A stretch of 64,000 nucleotides of DNA, from the NCBI RefSeq assembly GCF_000166775.1, contig NC_014720.1, forward strand, positions 2,760,001 to 2,824,000, read 5' to 3'. Position 1 is the first letter of the stretch. The number at the start of each line of letters is the position of its first letter. The stretch is from Caldicellulosiruptor kronotskyensis 2002. Lineage in GTDB: Bacteria; Bacillota; Thermoanaerobacteria; Caldicellulosiruptorales; Caldicellulosiruptoraceae. The translations under genes and the position numbers were made by a program. Under the pieces are notes generated by a model. That model was given only the letters and a program-made list of their open reading frames with translations, had not been told where the DNA came from and did not search any database. Below are positions 51,517 through 61,317 of the stretch, one piece after another.

Positions 51517-52194
51517 TTATTTTTTGTTTATATCATCTTGGAAAGACAAAAGCTGTGTAAAATACATAATCTGATTTTGAAAAAAATCTTTCAAAATTTC
51601 TTTCAAAGGTGCAACAATAAACTTTTTGCTAATTGGACTTACATAAAGGTCATAATAATCAGGTCCTTTGAATATTATCTCAAATTCCTTAAAATTCTTT
51701 TTAAATTCTCTCTTTATCTCATCAATTGTTCTTGCATAAATAATGTTCATTGCAACATTTTCTTCGTTTTCCAATAGCTTTTTATATGCATCGCATATGT
51801 CAAACGGCACAAAATCAGACATTGGAAAGTTTATATAAAGCTCTTCGAAATACTGATAAAGGGCACATGGCATTATCATTTTCTCCTTGAACTTAGCAAT
51901 AATACCATAATATCCTTCTCCAAGCCAGATTATCGGAATCATATCAGTTGTAAGCAAAGAAAATATTTCCAAATTGTTGTTTGCTGTCCAGATTTTAAAT
52001 GAATTTAGCATACAAAGAATGTCTTTTGCATATACAATGTGTAAAAACTCTTTGTAAAACGAATTTGCAACATCAAAGCTCTTGAGCTGAGTTTGCGATG
52101 GCAAAGGCACCTTTATCTTTTCTAAAAACTCATGTGTGTATATCCATTTGTTTTCTTGTATTATTTTGTTTAAAAATTCTGAAAATGTTAAAAT
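51517..52194 (-). CDS. Hypothetical protein, probably starting at ATT
   Basis: A GTG at 52110 would give 197 residues but has a poor ribosome site. The frame continues upstream with coding character (TFSEFLNKIIQENKWIYTHE) to an ATT at 52192-52194, eight bases behind GGAGGG, giving 225 residues; ATT is a rare but real start codon. The protein is soluble and mixed, with IFSLLTTDMIPIIWLGEGYY and NFKEFEIIFKGPDYYDLYVS. Family unknown. First gene of the operon with 50985 and 50064. Confidence 0.65.
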   Translation of the reverse strand: MLTFSEFLNKIIQENKWIYTHEFLEKIKVPLPSQTQLKSFDVANSFYKEFLHIVYAKDILCMLNSFKIWTANNNLEIFSLLTTDMIPIIWLGEGYYGIIAKFKEKMIMPCALYQYFEELYINFPMSDFVPFDICDAYKKLLENEENVAMNIIYARTIDEIKREFKKNFKEFEIIFKGPDYYDLYVSPISKKFIVAPLKEILKDFFQNQIMYFTQLLSFQDDINKK

Positions 52195-52409
52195 GCCTAA
52201 AACCCTCCTTGAACGCTTTTCAAAAAATTCTTATTTGAATTTTATTTTAACCCAACTTATATGAAATTACAAATCCACATTTTAAATTTTATTCAATTTT
52301 AACTCTTGCAAAATTATACTTTTTTCTACTAAAATTTATATTGTATCAGTATATATTCCTGAATATTTTCTTTGTAACAAATCAAAAAACAATTTGGAGG
52401 GGTGGTTGT

Positions 52410-52670
52410 ATGGAAGTTTTAAAAGTTGCTGCTACATCAATGCCTCAGAAAGTTGCAAACGCGCTTGCTGCAATTGTAAAAGAACAGGGTGAAGCAGAAC
52501 TTCAGGCTGTTGGTGCATCTGCTGTAAACCAAGCTGTAAAAGCTATTGCTATTGCTCGTGGAAAGGTTGCTCCAAATGGAATTGACCTCTATGTAATTCC
52601 TGCATTTGCAGACATTGTAATTGACGGTGAAAAGAAAACAGCTATAAAGTTTATTGTAAAGTCAAGATAA
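52410..52670 (+). CDS. spoVS: Stage V sporulation protein S
   Basis: The 86-residue sequence EVLKVAATSMPQKVANALAA and QAVGASAVNQAVKAIAIARG is the highly conserved SpoVS, an Alba-like nucleic-acid-binding protein that affects sporulation and is also kept in non-sporulating thermophiles. ATG 52410 follows TTGGAGGGGTGGTTGT. A single-gene unit with its own terminator. Confidence 0.96.
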   Translation: MEVLKVAATSMPQKVANALAAIVKEQGEAELQAVGASAVNQAVKAIAIARGKVAPNGIDLYVIPAFADIVIDGEKKTAIKFIVKSR

Positions 52671-52683
52671 AAACAAAAAATGG

Positions 52684-52728
52684 CAAATGGGCTGCTACAT
52701 TATCTTTTTAAAAACGGCAGCCCATTTG
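52684..52728. terminator. Terminator after spoVS
   Basis: CAAATGGGCTGC (52684-52695) pairs perfectly with GCAGCCCATTTG (52717-52728), with TTTTGC following. It probably serves both spoVS and the convergent gene at 52739. Confidence 0.8.
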
Positions 52729-52738
52729 TTTTGCAATC

Positions 52739-53140
52739 TTATTTTTGATGACAGCAAAAATTTATCTCAATTTTACCATCACTACCAACATCTATTCTGT
52801 CTATCTTCACTCCCTTTAAATTACTAATTAAAACCTTTTGAAGGTCTATTTCAAGCCTGTCTTTGAGAAGTTTTATACCCTCAATCTTTTCATCTTTCAA
52901 CTTCCCAAGTAAAAAACCATATATAATCAGGCTTTTGGAAGGGTCAAACAATATTAAGAATTTGTTTTGGTCAGATTCTATGGTAAATCTCAAAGACATC
53001 TGAGGCAAAAAAGCAGCAGGTTTTACATTAACTTTCACCTCATTTTTGTCTACCTCAACATTTGTGATAATCTCAGGTATGTCAACATTTTTAAGAAGAA
53101 TATCAACAAACTCTTTTATCTCAAATGAAACAAACCCCAC
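52739..53140 (-). CDS. Hypothetical protein, 133 aa
   Basis: A beta-rich soluble protein (VEVDKNEVKVNVKPAAFLPQ, later KGVKIDRIDVGSDGKIEINF) ending in FCCHQK. The start is an ATG or nearby codon after AAAAAGAGGGGATCGTC. It lies alone between spoVS and the GGDEF-EAL gene. I do not recognise it. Confidence 0.7.
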   Translation of the reverse strand: MGFVSFEIKEFVDILLKNVDIPEIITNVEVDKNEVKVNVKPAAFLPQMSLRFTIESDQNKFLILFDPSKSLIIYGFLLGKLKDEKIEGIKLLKDRLEIDLQKVLISNLKGVKIDRIDVGSDGKIEINFCCHQK

Positions 53141-53276
53141 TTGACGATCCCCTCTTTTTATAAAAGCTTTCGTAATCTATTTTAGAAAGTTTTTTCACAT
53201 AAATTTTATATACCCAAAATGGAGTAATCATTAAAGTCAAATTTTTTGCGAAAATCAAGCTGATTAAAAAAAATAA

Positions 53277-53292
53277 GCTGCCTTCTGGCAGC
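53277..53292 (-). terminator. Terminator of the GGDEF-EAL gene
   Basis: GCTGCC-TTCT-GGCAGC hairpin; on the minus strand it is followed by TTATTTTTTTT. It lies just behind the stop at 53307. Confidence 0.8.
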
Positions 53293-53306
53293 CTTTGCAA
53301 ATCTTT

Positions 53307-56300
53307 TTAAACAAATATTTTTCTTTCTATCAAAAGCTTTTCAATTTCAGTTTTTGGCACGGGCTTTGAAAATAAATACCCCTGTGCAAAATCGCATCCT
53401 ATTTCTTTTAAAATCTCAAGCTCTCTTTTAGTCTCAACACCCTCTGCTATAACTTTTAAATCAAGCTTATGAGCCATCAATATTATGCCCTCAACAATTG
53501 CTCTGCTCTCTTTTGATAATTCAATCTCTGAAATAAAGCTTCTGTCTATTTTAACTCCTCCAATTGGAAGCCTTCTCAAATAAATCAAAGATGAATACCC
53601 TGTCCCAAAGTCGTCTATCAAAAATTTTATTCCCAGCTGGCAGAGGAAACTTAAAATCTTGAGTGAAACATCAAAATTTTCGACAGCTCCTGTTTCGGTT
53701 ATCTCAAATGAAATTTTTTGTGGATTAACACCATATCGCTCAATTTGTTTTTGTACCATCTTCTCAAAAAACTTTGTTTTAAATTGTCGCGTTGAAAGAT
53801 TTATCGCTATGTGCAAATAGTCAATTCCCTTGTTCTCCCACTCTTTTAGGTCTGAAAAAGCTTTTTCTATGACCATTTCACCAATCCTTACTATAAGCCC
53901 ACTTTCTTCTGCAACAGGAATAAATTCAAGTGGTGATATAATACCTTTTCCTGGCAAGTGCCATCTTAAAAGCGCTTCCACAGAATGAATCTCCATATTT
54001 CTTAAGTTTATAACAGGCTGGTAATAAAGCTCAAACTGGTCAGCTTCAATAGCTTTTTTGAGACTTTTTTCAATTTCAATCTTTTTAAAATTCTTCATCA
54101 GCATGAAAGGCATAAAAATCTGAAAATCGTTCTTGCCATTTTCTTTTGCTGAAGATAGTGCCATGTCAACATTTCTGAAAATTTCTTTGACGCTTTTGCC
54201 ATCGTCAGGATAAAATGATACACCTATTGAGGCGGAGGTAAAGATGCAACCTTCTATCTTTTGTATATAAATCTCACTTTCAAAGATGCCAAGAAGCTTA
54301 GTGCAAACCTCTATTACCTCCTCCTTTTTAGCAAGACCGTCCAGAATTACGGCAAATTCGTCACCACCAACTCTCGCAAAAAATGTATCAAGCTTTATGC
54401 TATTGAGATATTCTAAAACCTTCTTGGTTACAGCAATTAAGTATTCATCTCCGGCTTCATGCCCATACAGGTCGTTAATGTCCTTAAAATTGTCAATGTC
54501 TATGAGCACAACAGCACCTTGAGTTTTCTCAGCCTCGGCTTTTTCAATCAGACTCTCCAACCTCTCTTCAAACAGTTTCCTGTTTGGCAGACCTGTCAAT
54601 GTATCATAGTAGGCAATGTATTCTATCCTATGTTCATACTCTTTTTTGGCTGTCCAGTCAATGTTTACTGCAATAATCTTCTCAGGTTTACCTTCTTCGT
54701 TGTATAAAATCTGAACATGAGAGGAAATCCAGCGCCAGTTTCCGTGTTTGTCTCTTATACGTGATTCAAATTCCACTTTCTCTTCATGAAGAAGTATTGC
54801 ATCCTGCAATTTTTTGAATACAGTACTTCTGTCATCCTCATGGAAAAATTCAAGCCATGCTGAAAAATCGTTTTTTGATTTTATCACATCAATGTCAAAT
54901 TGATCTTTGAGCCTTCCATAAAATTCAATCTTCTTTTCATTAAAATCTATCTCCCAGATACAATCAGAGACATTTTCTACCAGAAACTTGTATTTTTCTT
55001 TCTCTTCCTGCAACATTTCCGACTGCTTGTTTAAAATCTCTAATGTATTTATAAGTTCCTGGTTGGTCTGTTCAATCTCTTCATAGCTTTCTTCTAAAAG
55101 CTGCTGTGTTCTTTTTATCTGCGTTATGTCAAGCCCTGTTGATATTATCAACGGTTCATTTAGGTACGAGCTTTCGATAAGAGTATTGTTCCACAAAATC
55201 CATCTTATGTCGCCATTTTTTGTCACAATCTCATTTTCATGGTCATTTAAAATCTTTACTTCTGCAATTCTTTTAAAAAGATTTTCTATATACTCACGCC
55301 TGTGGGAAGGAATAAAAATATCAACCCATTTTTTGCCCACAACCTCTTCGCTTTTGTACCCGGTAATCTGTTCTGCAAACTTGTTAAAATATATTATTTC
55401 GCCTTTTAAGTTGAGAGTCAAAACAATTGCATTTGCATTCTCTGCTAAAAGCTGGGCGTACTTTTCATAAGCTTGTTTGCCACGTTCAAGTCCTCTATTT
55501 ATTCTTGTCATTACAAATATTATCACAGACGTAGCAAAAAGTATTATGATTAAAAGATACAAGGCAGACAGTAATATTTGCCTGTTTTTCTTCTCATAGT
55601 ATTCAGGTGAATATGTAGAAAAATAGTTACAATAAAGTTCATCAAATATGCCTTTGTTTATAAGATAATCTAATCTCTGATTGATATATGAAACAAGTTC
55701 TGGTCTTTTTTTGTTTACTGCAAACGCGCTTTTAACAGTAAAGATATTTTTAATTTTGAGCTGAGTTCTGTCGCTCAGGTTATTTTTAATAAGAAAATAA
55801 TTAGCAACCTCCTGAGACATCAAAGCAGCTTCAATATTTCCATCAATCAAAGCAAAAATTAAGTCCTCAACTGTAGGATATGTATAATACCTTTTTACTC
55901 CCAGCTTTTCTTTCAAATAGGTTTCAGTATAATCTGCTTTCATTACTCCTACCTTGAAATCTTTTAGGTTTTTAAGTGATATATTCCCTGAAAATCCTTT
56001 TTGAGTATATAGTCCTACATGTCGTGTAAATATTGGTTTTGAAAAGTACACTTCTTCTTTTCTTTCTTCAATTATAGCCACAGGAGCTGTTGCATCAATT
56101 TTCCCTTCGACAAGCTTTTTGTAAACCTGACTCCATTCATCGCTTGAAAGTTCAAGTTTGAACTTGTCAGGTTCAAATACAAGGTTTGCAAGGTCAATGG
56201 CAAATCCATAAATCCTGCCGTCTGATGTATAAGAAAATGGCGGATAGTTTTTATCAACTTCAAATTTCACAGGTGTATGACTGGCATTTGCAAGTGATAT

Positions 56301-56357
56301 ATGAAATAACATCAGCAAGACTGTAAACACAAATAGAATAGCTTTATTATTTCTCAT
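53307..56357 (-). CDS. Membrane sensor with PAS, GGDEF and EAL domains
   Basis: This 1016-residue protein has a signal peptide (FVFTVLLMLFHISLANA), an extracellular type 3 solute-binding domain (about residues 30-250, NYPPFSYTSDGRIYGFAIDL), one membrane helix (about 263-285), two PAS domains (about 300-420 and 455-575), a GGDEF domain (FARVGGDEFAVIL) and an EAL domain (HSVEALLRWHLPG, FEITETGAVENF, DDFGTGYSSLIYL). Both the cyclase and phosphodiesterase signatures are complete, so it may make or break cyclic-di-GMP in answer to a small ligand. It is a single-gene unit. Confidence 0.94.
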   Translation of the reverse strand: MRNNKAILFVFTVLLMLFHISLANASHTPVKFEVDKNYPPFSYTSDGRIYGFAIDLANLVFEPDKFKLELSSDEWSQVYKKLVEGKIDATAPVAIIEERKEEVYFSKPIFTRHVGLYTQKGFSGNISLKNLKDFKVGVMKADYTETYLKEKLGVKRYYTYPTVEDLIFALIDGNIEAALMSQEVANYFLIKNNLSDRTQLKIKNIFTVKSAFAVNKKRPELVSYINQRLDYLINKGIFDELYCNYFSTYSPEYYEKKNRQILLSALYLLIIILFATSVIIFVMTRINRGLERGKQAYEKYAQLLAENANAIVLTLNLKGEIIYFNKFAEQITGYKSEEVVGKKWVDIFIPSHRREYIENLFKRIAEVKILNDHENEIVTKNGDIRWILWNNTLIESSYLNEPLIISTGLDITQIKRTQQLLEESYEEIEQTNQELINTLEILNKQSEMLQEEKEKYKFLVENVSDCIWEIDFNEKKIEFYGRLKDQFDIDVIKSKNDFSAWLEFFHEDDRSTVFKKLQDAILLHEEKVEFESRIRDKHGNWRWISSHVQILYNEEGKPEKIIAVNIDWTAKKEYEHRIEYIAYYDTLTGLPNRKLFEERLESLIEKAEAEKTQGAVVLIDIDNFKDINDLYGHEAGDEYLIAVTKKVLEYLNSIKLDTFFARVGGDEFAVILDGLAKKEEVIEVCTKLLGIFESEIYIQKIEGCIFTSASIGVSFYPDDGKSVKEIFRNVDMALSSAKENGKNDFQIFMPFMLMKNFKKIEIEKSLKKAIEADQFELYYQPVINLRNMEIHSVEALLRWHLPGKGIISPLEFIPVAEESGLIVRIGEMVIEKAFSDLKEWENKGIDYLHIAINLSTRQFKTKFFEKMVQKQIERYGVNPQKISFEITETGAVENFDVSLKILSFLCQLGIKFLIDDFGTGYSSLIYLRRLPIGGVKIDRSFISEIELSKESRAIVEGIILMAHKLDLKVIAEGVETKRELEILKEIGCDFAQGYLFSKPVPKTEIEKLLIERKIFV

Positions 56358-56431
56358 TAAAGTTCTTCCTTTTTGGTATGCAAAAATATACTTTTAATTC
56401 TAACAAAATATATACCCATTTTAAAGTAAAT

Positions 56432-57439
56432 TTAAACTATATAATTGTTGTAGTATGCTTTTAGCGCTTCTTTTACTCTTGAAATTATATTTTCTCTTAT
56501 ATGCTGAGGCTCAGTTACAACAACATTTTTACCTAAATATAATATTCTTGATATTATTTCTGCTTCTTCAAAATTATAATAGTAAATCCTTATCTCATGT
56601 CTATTCTTTTCTTTCAAATAACGCGCACTTTTTTCAAATGAAGAAAACATGCAAAAAGCTTTCTCTAAGGCGTTTCTTGTATTCATCACTTCAATTATTA
56701 TCGGCTGTTTTGATTTTGCATTTTTTAAATAAATTTCATATTCTTTTAAAATCTGTTCTCTATCAAAATTCCCCTCTTCAGGCTTTATTTCATCAATATT
56801 CTGAATAATACACTTTGCAAATGTTTTATGTAAAGGGGAGTAAAATATGGCATAGAACATATCATCCTTTAGAGAATATTGAATCTTCACAGGAATGCCA
56901 ATAGTATCTTTGAAAACCTGTCTATTTCGTGATGTGTATGTATATCGTAAAATCCTTTTTTCAAGTATACTTTTTGAAATTATTCTTAGTTTTGGCGTTA
57001 AGATTTTTATATCTTCTCTTAATAATATCTTTGAATAGTTCTTTGGAACAATTATGTTCATATCAATTGGCAAAACATTAGGAGTTTTTAGTTTTTTTAT
57101 CTTCTCAATGGTGCTGCTATCTAAAAAAAGATTTGCGTACCTGCTCGACATAATAAGCTTTAGCCACATTATTTCTAAGTTTGTAACATATGGTTCAATC
57201 TTGGTATTTATTCTGAGTCTGTAAGTCTTGTTTTCATGAGGTTTTAGAACATAAATATTTTTCTGGTATGAATGGTTTCTGGCAAATATCCTGTCTTCAA
57301 TTACTGGAAAATTACAATTGTATTTTGTTAGAATATCGTAAATCTCCTTCTGAGAAATTGTGCCGTTTTCGTGAGCTCTGTTTATAATCTCTTCTAAAGC
57401 CTTGTAAAATGTGCTTTTCGCCTCAGTAAAAATCTCCAT
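56432..57439 (-). CDS. WYL-domain regulator
   Basis: A 335-residue protein with an N-terminal helical part (possible helix-turn-helix, GTISQKEIYDILTKYN), a central beta-rich WYL-like region (KRILRYTYTSRNRQVFKDTI) and a WCX-like end (FEEAEIISRILYLGKNVVVT, then EPQHIRENIISRV). WYL proteins are transcription factors, often of defence or DNA-damage genes, that sense nucleic-acid ligands. It overlaps the previous WYL gene by 17 bases, so they probably form a heterodimer as PafB/PafC do. Targets unknown. Confidence 0.75.
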   Translation of the reverse strand: MEIFTEAKSTFYKALEEIINRAHENGTISQKEIYDILTKYNCNFPVIEDRIFARNHSYQKNIYVLKPHENKTYRLRINTKIEPYVTNLEIMWLKLIMSSRYANLFLDSSTIEKIKKLKTPNVLPIDMNIIVPKNYSKILLREDIKILTPKLRIISKSILEKRILRYTYTSRNRQVFKDTIGIPVKIQYSLKDDMFYAIFYSPLHKTFAKCIIQNIDEIKPEEGNFDREQILKEYEIYLKNAKSKQPIIIEVMNTRNALEKAFCMFSSFEKSARYLKEKNRHEIRIYYYNFEEAEIISRILYLGKNVVVTEPQHIRENIISRVKEALKAYYNNYIV

Positions 57440-58736
57440 AGTTTCTCAGGATCTCCTTCCATTCGTTTATCATTTCTGTTTTGAGTTCTCTTCCAGCTTC
57501 AGTATCGTCAAGCACAACAGCTCTTTCACCAAAACTTCTCAGCCATCCCTTAAACTCTTTTATATTGCTGATCTCATACTCCACTTCAAATGTTCTTTCA
57601 TCAATTTTGGTTATTCTTGCGTTTTTTAGCTCTCTTTTCACCCTTGCAAGCACAAAGTTGTACGGCGAATCCGGCGGGCATTTAAACATAATCCTAATCT
57701 TTTTAAATCCTTTTTTATTGTTTGGAACAGATACAAAAAAACATTTTTCAATCTTTTTTACAAAAGGTGTAATCTTTTGTGGGTCAAAATCTTCCTGCAA
57801 AATCTCTATCTTTTCTGTGCGCCACACTGGCAATGCCGATAAATCTTCTCCCCTTAATACCATAAAATACCATCTTCCAAGCTTTACATCATAAATTATT
57901 CTCACTGGTATACATGAAAAATCTGATAAATGTCTTTTTTGGCGTGGATAGTACCAAACCTTTATCTTTTTATTGTTTGATGCTGCCTCTAAAAATTTCC
58001 ATACAAGTTCCTCTTCAAGGATATAATGGTGTGGAACGTATGTAAACCAAAATAATCTGTTTGCATCCTTTAAAAACTCTTCTTCGCCAAGTTCTAAAAG
58101 GTATTTTTCCAGACTTTCTTTTAAGTACCATCCCGGAACATTGGGAACATTTGTGTTTATAAAAAATAAAATAGATATATAAATGTCTTTTATCTCATCT
58201 ATTGAAAAATCTTTTAATACATCCTTTATTTGAGAGCATAACATATACACCTTTTCATTTTTTAAATATTTCACAATACCCAAATTTTGAAGTTGTTTTA
58301 AGACTCTTTTCAGGCTGGACTCAAATCCAGCATCAGCAACATCTTCATCAAGTACCTGCGATATTTCGTTTGAAATCTGAGTAAAAGTTGCTTTTTTGTT
58401 TTCTGACAAGTTTAATATCTGCAATATCATAAAAAACAAGGTTGTTTGCAGTGCAGTAGAAGTTTTCGAAAAATATATGTTTATAAGCGGATTCTCAACA
58501 TCTCTGAAAAAGTTTTCTACAATGCATGGCAGGGATTTTTTCCCTTCTTTTTCTGCCGAAAAATACTGGTCTTCCCCTAAGAAAATTCTAATTCTTCGAA
58601 GCTCATCATCAAATGTCCTTTTTGCAATGTTAAAATTCTCTGCATCTTCTCTTGAATAACATCCATACAGATATACAGTCCTTGTAAAATTTCTTAATTT
58701 ATTAAAATCATTCACAAATGGATTGAATCCTGACAT
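57423..58736 (-). CDS. WYL-domain regulator, first of a pair
   Basis: This 437-residue protein has an N-terminal DNA-binding-like part (YSREDAENFNIAKRTFDDEL, then RRIRIFLGE), a WYL core (IKVWYYPRQKRHLSDFSCIP, then IIYDVKLGRWYFMVLRG) and a C-terminal WCX-like end (FKGWLRSFGERAVVLDD). Its stop overlaps the start of the second WYL gene. WYL pairs regulate stress and, in some bacteria, CRISPR genes; the distance here gives no proof. The start has no very strong ribosome site. Confidence 0.75.
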   Translation of the reverse strand: MSGFNPFVNDFNKLRNFTRTVYLYGCYSREDAENFNIAKRTFDDELRRIRIFLGEDQYFSAEKEGKKSLPCIVENFFRDVENPLINIYFSKTSTALQTTLFFMILQILNLSENKKATFTQISNEISQVLDEDVADAGFESSLKRVLKQLQNLGIVKYLKNEKVYMLCSQIKDVLKDFSIDEIKDIYISILFFINTNVPNVPGWYLKESLEKYLLELGEEEFLKDANRLFWFTYVPHHYILEEELVWKFLEAASNNKKIKVWYYPRQKRHLSDFSCIPVRIIYDVKLGRWYFMVLRGEDLSALPVWRTEKIEILQEDFDPQKITPFVKKIEKCFFVSVPNNKKGFKKIRIMFKCPPDSPYNFVLARVKRELKNARITKIDERTFEVEYEISNIKEFKGWLRSFGERAVVLDDTEAGRELKTEMINEWKEILRNYGDFY

Positions 58737-58814
58737 TTGTTTACACCTTCTTATAACGCTATTGTTGTAATCTTAAAAAAATTTGCAACATAATTATATT
58801 ATAACAAAAAAGAA

Positions 58815-58834
58815 CAGGCAGCATAGACTGCCTG
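58815..58834 (-). terminator. Terminator of the small membrane protein gene
   Basis: CAGGCAG-N6-CTGCCTG hairpin; on the minus strand TTCTTTTTTGTTAT follows. It lies behind the stop at 58864. Confidence 0.8.
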
Positions 58835-58863
58835 CACTATATTTTCAATTTAAATTTTGCTTT

Positions 58864-59088
58864 TTACTGAATAAATACTGTAAAAATTGCTAATATATAC
58901 CCAACTAAAATTTGAAACAGCAGTATTACTTCTTTGCAAAGCTGAAAGATAGTATACCAAAGTCCAGATTTAAATAGACAAAAGAGTATATCATTGCTTA
59001 TACACAAGCTAAAATAGAATATACTATTAATTGCAATGAATGCTAATATTAGTATTGAAAGTTTTTTGATATTATTGACAATATTCAC
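58864..59088 (-). CDS. Small membrane protein, 74 aa
   Basis: Two hydrophobic segments (ILILAFIAINSIFYFSLCI and EVILLFQILVGYILAIFTVF) frame a short polar stretch. It has a GGAGG ribosome site (TTAGGAGGTATTTAAAGTG) and a terminator behind it. The chemoreceptor gene lies 38 bases upstream on the same strand. Function unknown. Confidence 0.6.
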   Translation of the reverse strand: MNIVNNIKKLSILILAFIAINSIFYFSLCISNDILFCLFKSGLWYTIFQLCKEVILLFQILVGYILAIFTVFIQ

Positions 59089-59126
59089 TTTAAATACCTC
59101 CTAATTTGTTATTGACTTAACTAATT

Positions 59127-61136
59127 TTACACTTTATCATCAGACCCCATAGAAATTGAAGCAAGTTTTACAATACCTTCATGGACATCTGAAAACTGGT
59201 CAATAAGTTTGTCAACAGCCTTCTTTTGATTTTGAAAGATGTCTCTTATTGATATAAGCATTTTAAAATACTGTGAAATGGACTGTGTCTGGTTTTTGAG
59301 CACATTGTTTATATTAAAAATCTTTTCCTGTTGGCTTGCTACTTTATTTATAACATCTTCTATCTTCGTCCTTATATGCTGATTTGACATTTCTATTTTT
59401 GACAGTGATTCAGACGAACGTTTTGCAACCTCAACACCCGTCTCAACAACCGATAGTACATTTTCAAGTTTACGATTTGTTATTTCAAATGCTGAAAGTC
59501 CTGTTTCGATACTCTCAACAGAACTCTTTGCAAGATGGTTTGCTGACTGAGATAGCCTTGAAATTTCAGATGCTATCACTTCAAACGTTGGAATATTTCT
59601 CTTTGCAGCTTCGATTGACGCGTTGAGTGCTATTATTTTTATTCTCTCCGCAAGGCTTGAAATATTCTGTGACATTCTCGCAATAGACCTGAAATCTTCT
59701 ATTGCCTTTTTCAAATCCATAGCTACCTCAATTATTGCAGAATTTACCGTGTACATGTGATTAATCAGTTTTTTAATAGACTCTTGTTCTTTTGATGTGG
59801 TTGCGTAGACCATTGAAACCTCATTTTGTATCATTTTGAATATCTCAAACATCTTTTGAATCTGGTTTTCCAAATCACACACCATCTGTGTTGTTTGTTC
59901 AAAAACCATTTTTTGACTCTCAGCCAATGCTATAATCTCTTTTATCTGTTCACTTGTTATTTTACTTGTCTTTGAAGATTCTGATGCTATTTTGTTGAGT
60001 CTATCGATGTATTGCTGGGTTGTGCTAAGTGTTTGTTCAATATTTGTGGCATAGATATAAATGTTTTTTACCATACGTGAAAATTCTTGTGTTAAAAGTG
60101 CAATCTCATCATTTGCAACATTATCTACTTTTATCTGAATGTCAAAACTTCCTGATGCGATTTTCTTTGCACTCTCTGCAAGTTTAATAATTGGTCTTGT
60201 TATTCTGTTTGATACAAATAAACTTACTGTTATGATAACTATGAGGGTTACAATGAGCAGAATAATAGAGAATCTTAAAGAAGACTTAATAAAAGAGGAT
60301 GCAATTGCGTTTGTGCTAATTAAAGCTAATACTCCTGCTACATCCGTCTTTTCATCTTTTCTGATTGGAATAAGGATATAACGATAATTACCTCTTTGAG
60401 CACTTGCTGCAATGTATTCATATTGACCAGAAAATGCCATTTTTAAATTGTTATTATCTATTACATTTCTGTTGGAGGATGACGAAATTGTTTTGCTTAA
60501 ATCTTTTGGAAATACTGTAATGTCCATTTTAGTAAGTTGTGTAAGATTTTCAACAAATTTTTTGTCAAGTTTATATCCAACAATTATAGTACCTATTACT
60601 CGCATGTTGTTTGCTGACATTTGGCTAACTATATCTGACACTGATTTTATATATACTGTGCCATTTTCACACTGAACAGATGTGTATTTTAGTCGTGCAA
60701 GCCCACATTTGACTAAGTAATCATTTTTCATGTTATCCCCATATTTAGAAAGAATATCACTTCGGCCAATCAATGTTCCTTTATCATCTGTTATAACAAT
60801 CTGGTGTATAGAAAGTTCACTGGCAAGAGGTGAAATTATCTGAACAACCTTGAGATGATCTTTTTTGGCAACTGCTTCTCTAAGCTGTGGATTGTTTGAT
60901 ATCAGGATGCTATAGTCAAGCGAATGCTTGCAAAGTCTTTCTATCTCCTGCAAAACCACATTTTTGGCACTCTCTAATCTTGTTTTTATCTCTTTTTCTG
61001 CATCGTTCTGGATAAGGGCAAGTGTGAATATTAGAAATATTGAAATGGGTATGAATGAAATTATGACAAAACAAAACATTATTTTTGTCTTTAGCGAACC
61101 TGATATTTTTTTAACTACCTCTTTTATTGCATTCAT
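59127..61136 (-). CDS. Methyl-accepting chemotaxis-type receptor
   Basis: The protein has a first membrane helix (IMFCFVIISFIPISIFLIFT), an outer sensor domain of about 250 residues (dCache-like), a second helix (FSIILLIVTLIVIITVSLFV), a HAMP domain (RPIIKLAESAKKIASGSFDI) and a long helical signalling domain. That domain has a receptor-like centre (IKIIALNASIEAAKRNIPTF, then EVIASEISRLSQSANHLAK). ATG 61136 with AAGGAG before it is preferred to the far ATG at 61262 (669 rather than 711 residues). It would signal to CheA or a related kinase, not encoded here. Confidence 0.88.
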   Translation of the reverse strand: MNAIKEVVKKISGSLKTKIMFCFVIISFIPISIFLIFTLALIQNDAEKEIKTRLESAKNVVLQEIERLCKHSLDYSILISNNPQLREAVAKKDHLKVVQIISPLASELSIHQIVITDDKGTLIGRSDILSKYGDNMKNDYLVKCGLARLKYTSVQCENGTVYIKSVSDIVSQMSANNMRVIGTIIVGYKLDKKFVENLTQLTKMDITVFPKDLSKTISSSSNRNVIDNNNLKMAFSGQYEYIAASAQRGNYRYILIPIRKDEKTDVAGVLALISTNAIASSFIKSSLRFSIILLIVTLIVIITVSLFVSNRITRPIIKLAESAKKIASGSFDIQIKVDNVANDEIALLTQEFSRMVKNIYIYATNIEQTLSTTQQYIDRLNKIASESSKTSKITSEQIKEIIALAESQKMVFEQTTQMVCDLENQIQKMFEIFKMIQNEVSMVYATTSKEQESIKKLINHMYTVNSAIIEVAMDLKKAIEDFRSIARMSQNISSLAERIKIIALNASIEAAKRNIPTFEVIASEISRLSQSANHLAKSSVESIETGLSAFEITNRKLENVLSVVETGVEVAKRSSESLSKIEMSNQHIRTKIEDVINKVASQQEKIFNINNVLKNQTQSISQYFKMLISIRDIFQNQKKAVDKLIDQFSDVHEGIVKLASISMGSDDKV

Positions 61137-61317
61137 CTTTTGTCTCAGCTCCTTTTTCATTTTTTCCAGTATGAATTTTACTTCTTTTTTATTAAAGTTA
61201 TGTTTTGAAGAAGTTAAATTATTGTTAAAACAATGGTCTTGTATCAAGATGATATTTTTCATTACATGTGATATTATTAAACTATATTAAATTTTTCTTT
61301 TGGGTGATTTTATAAAA

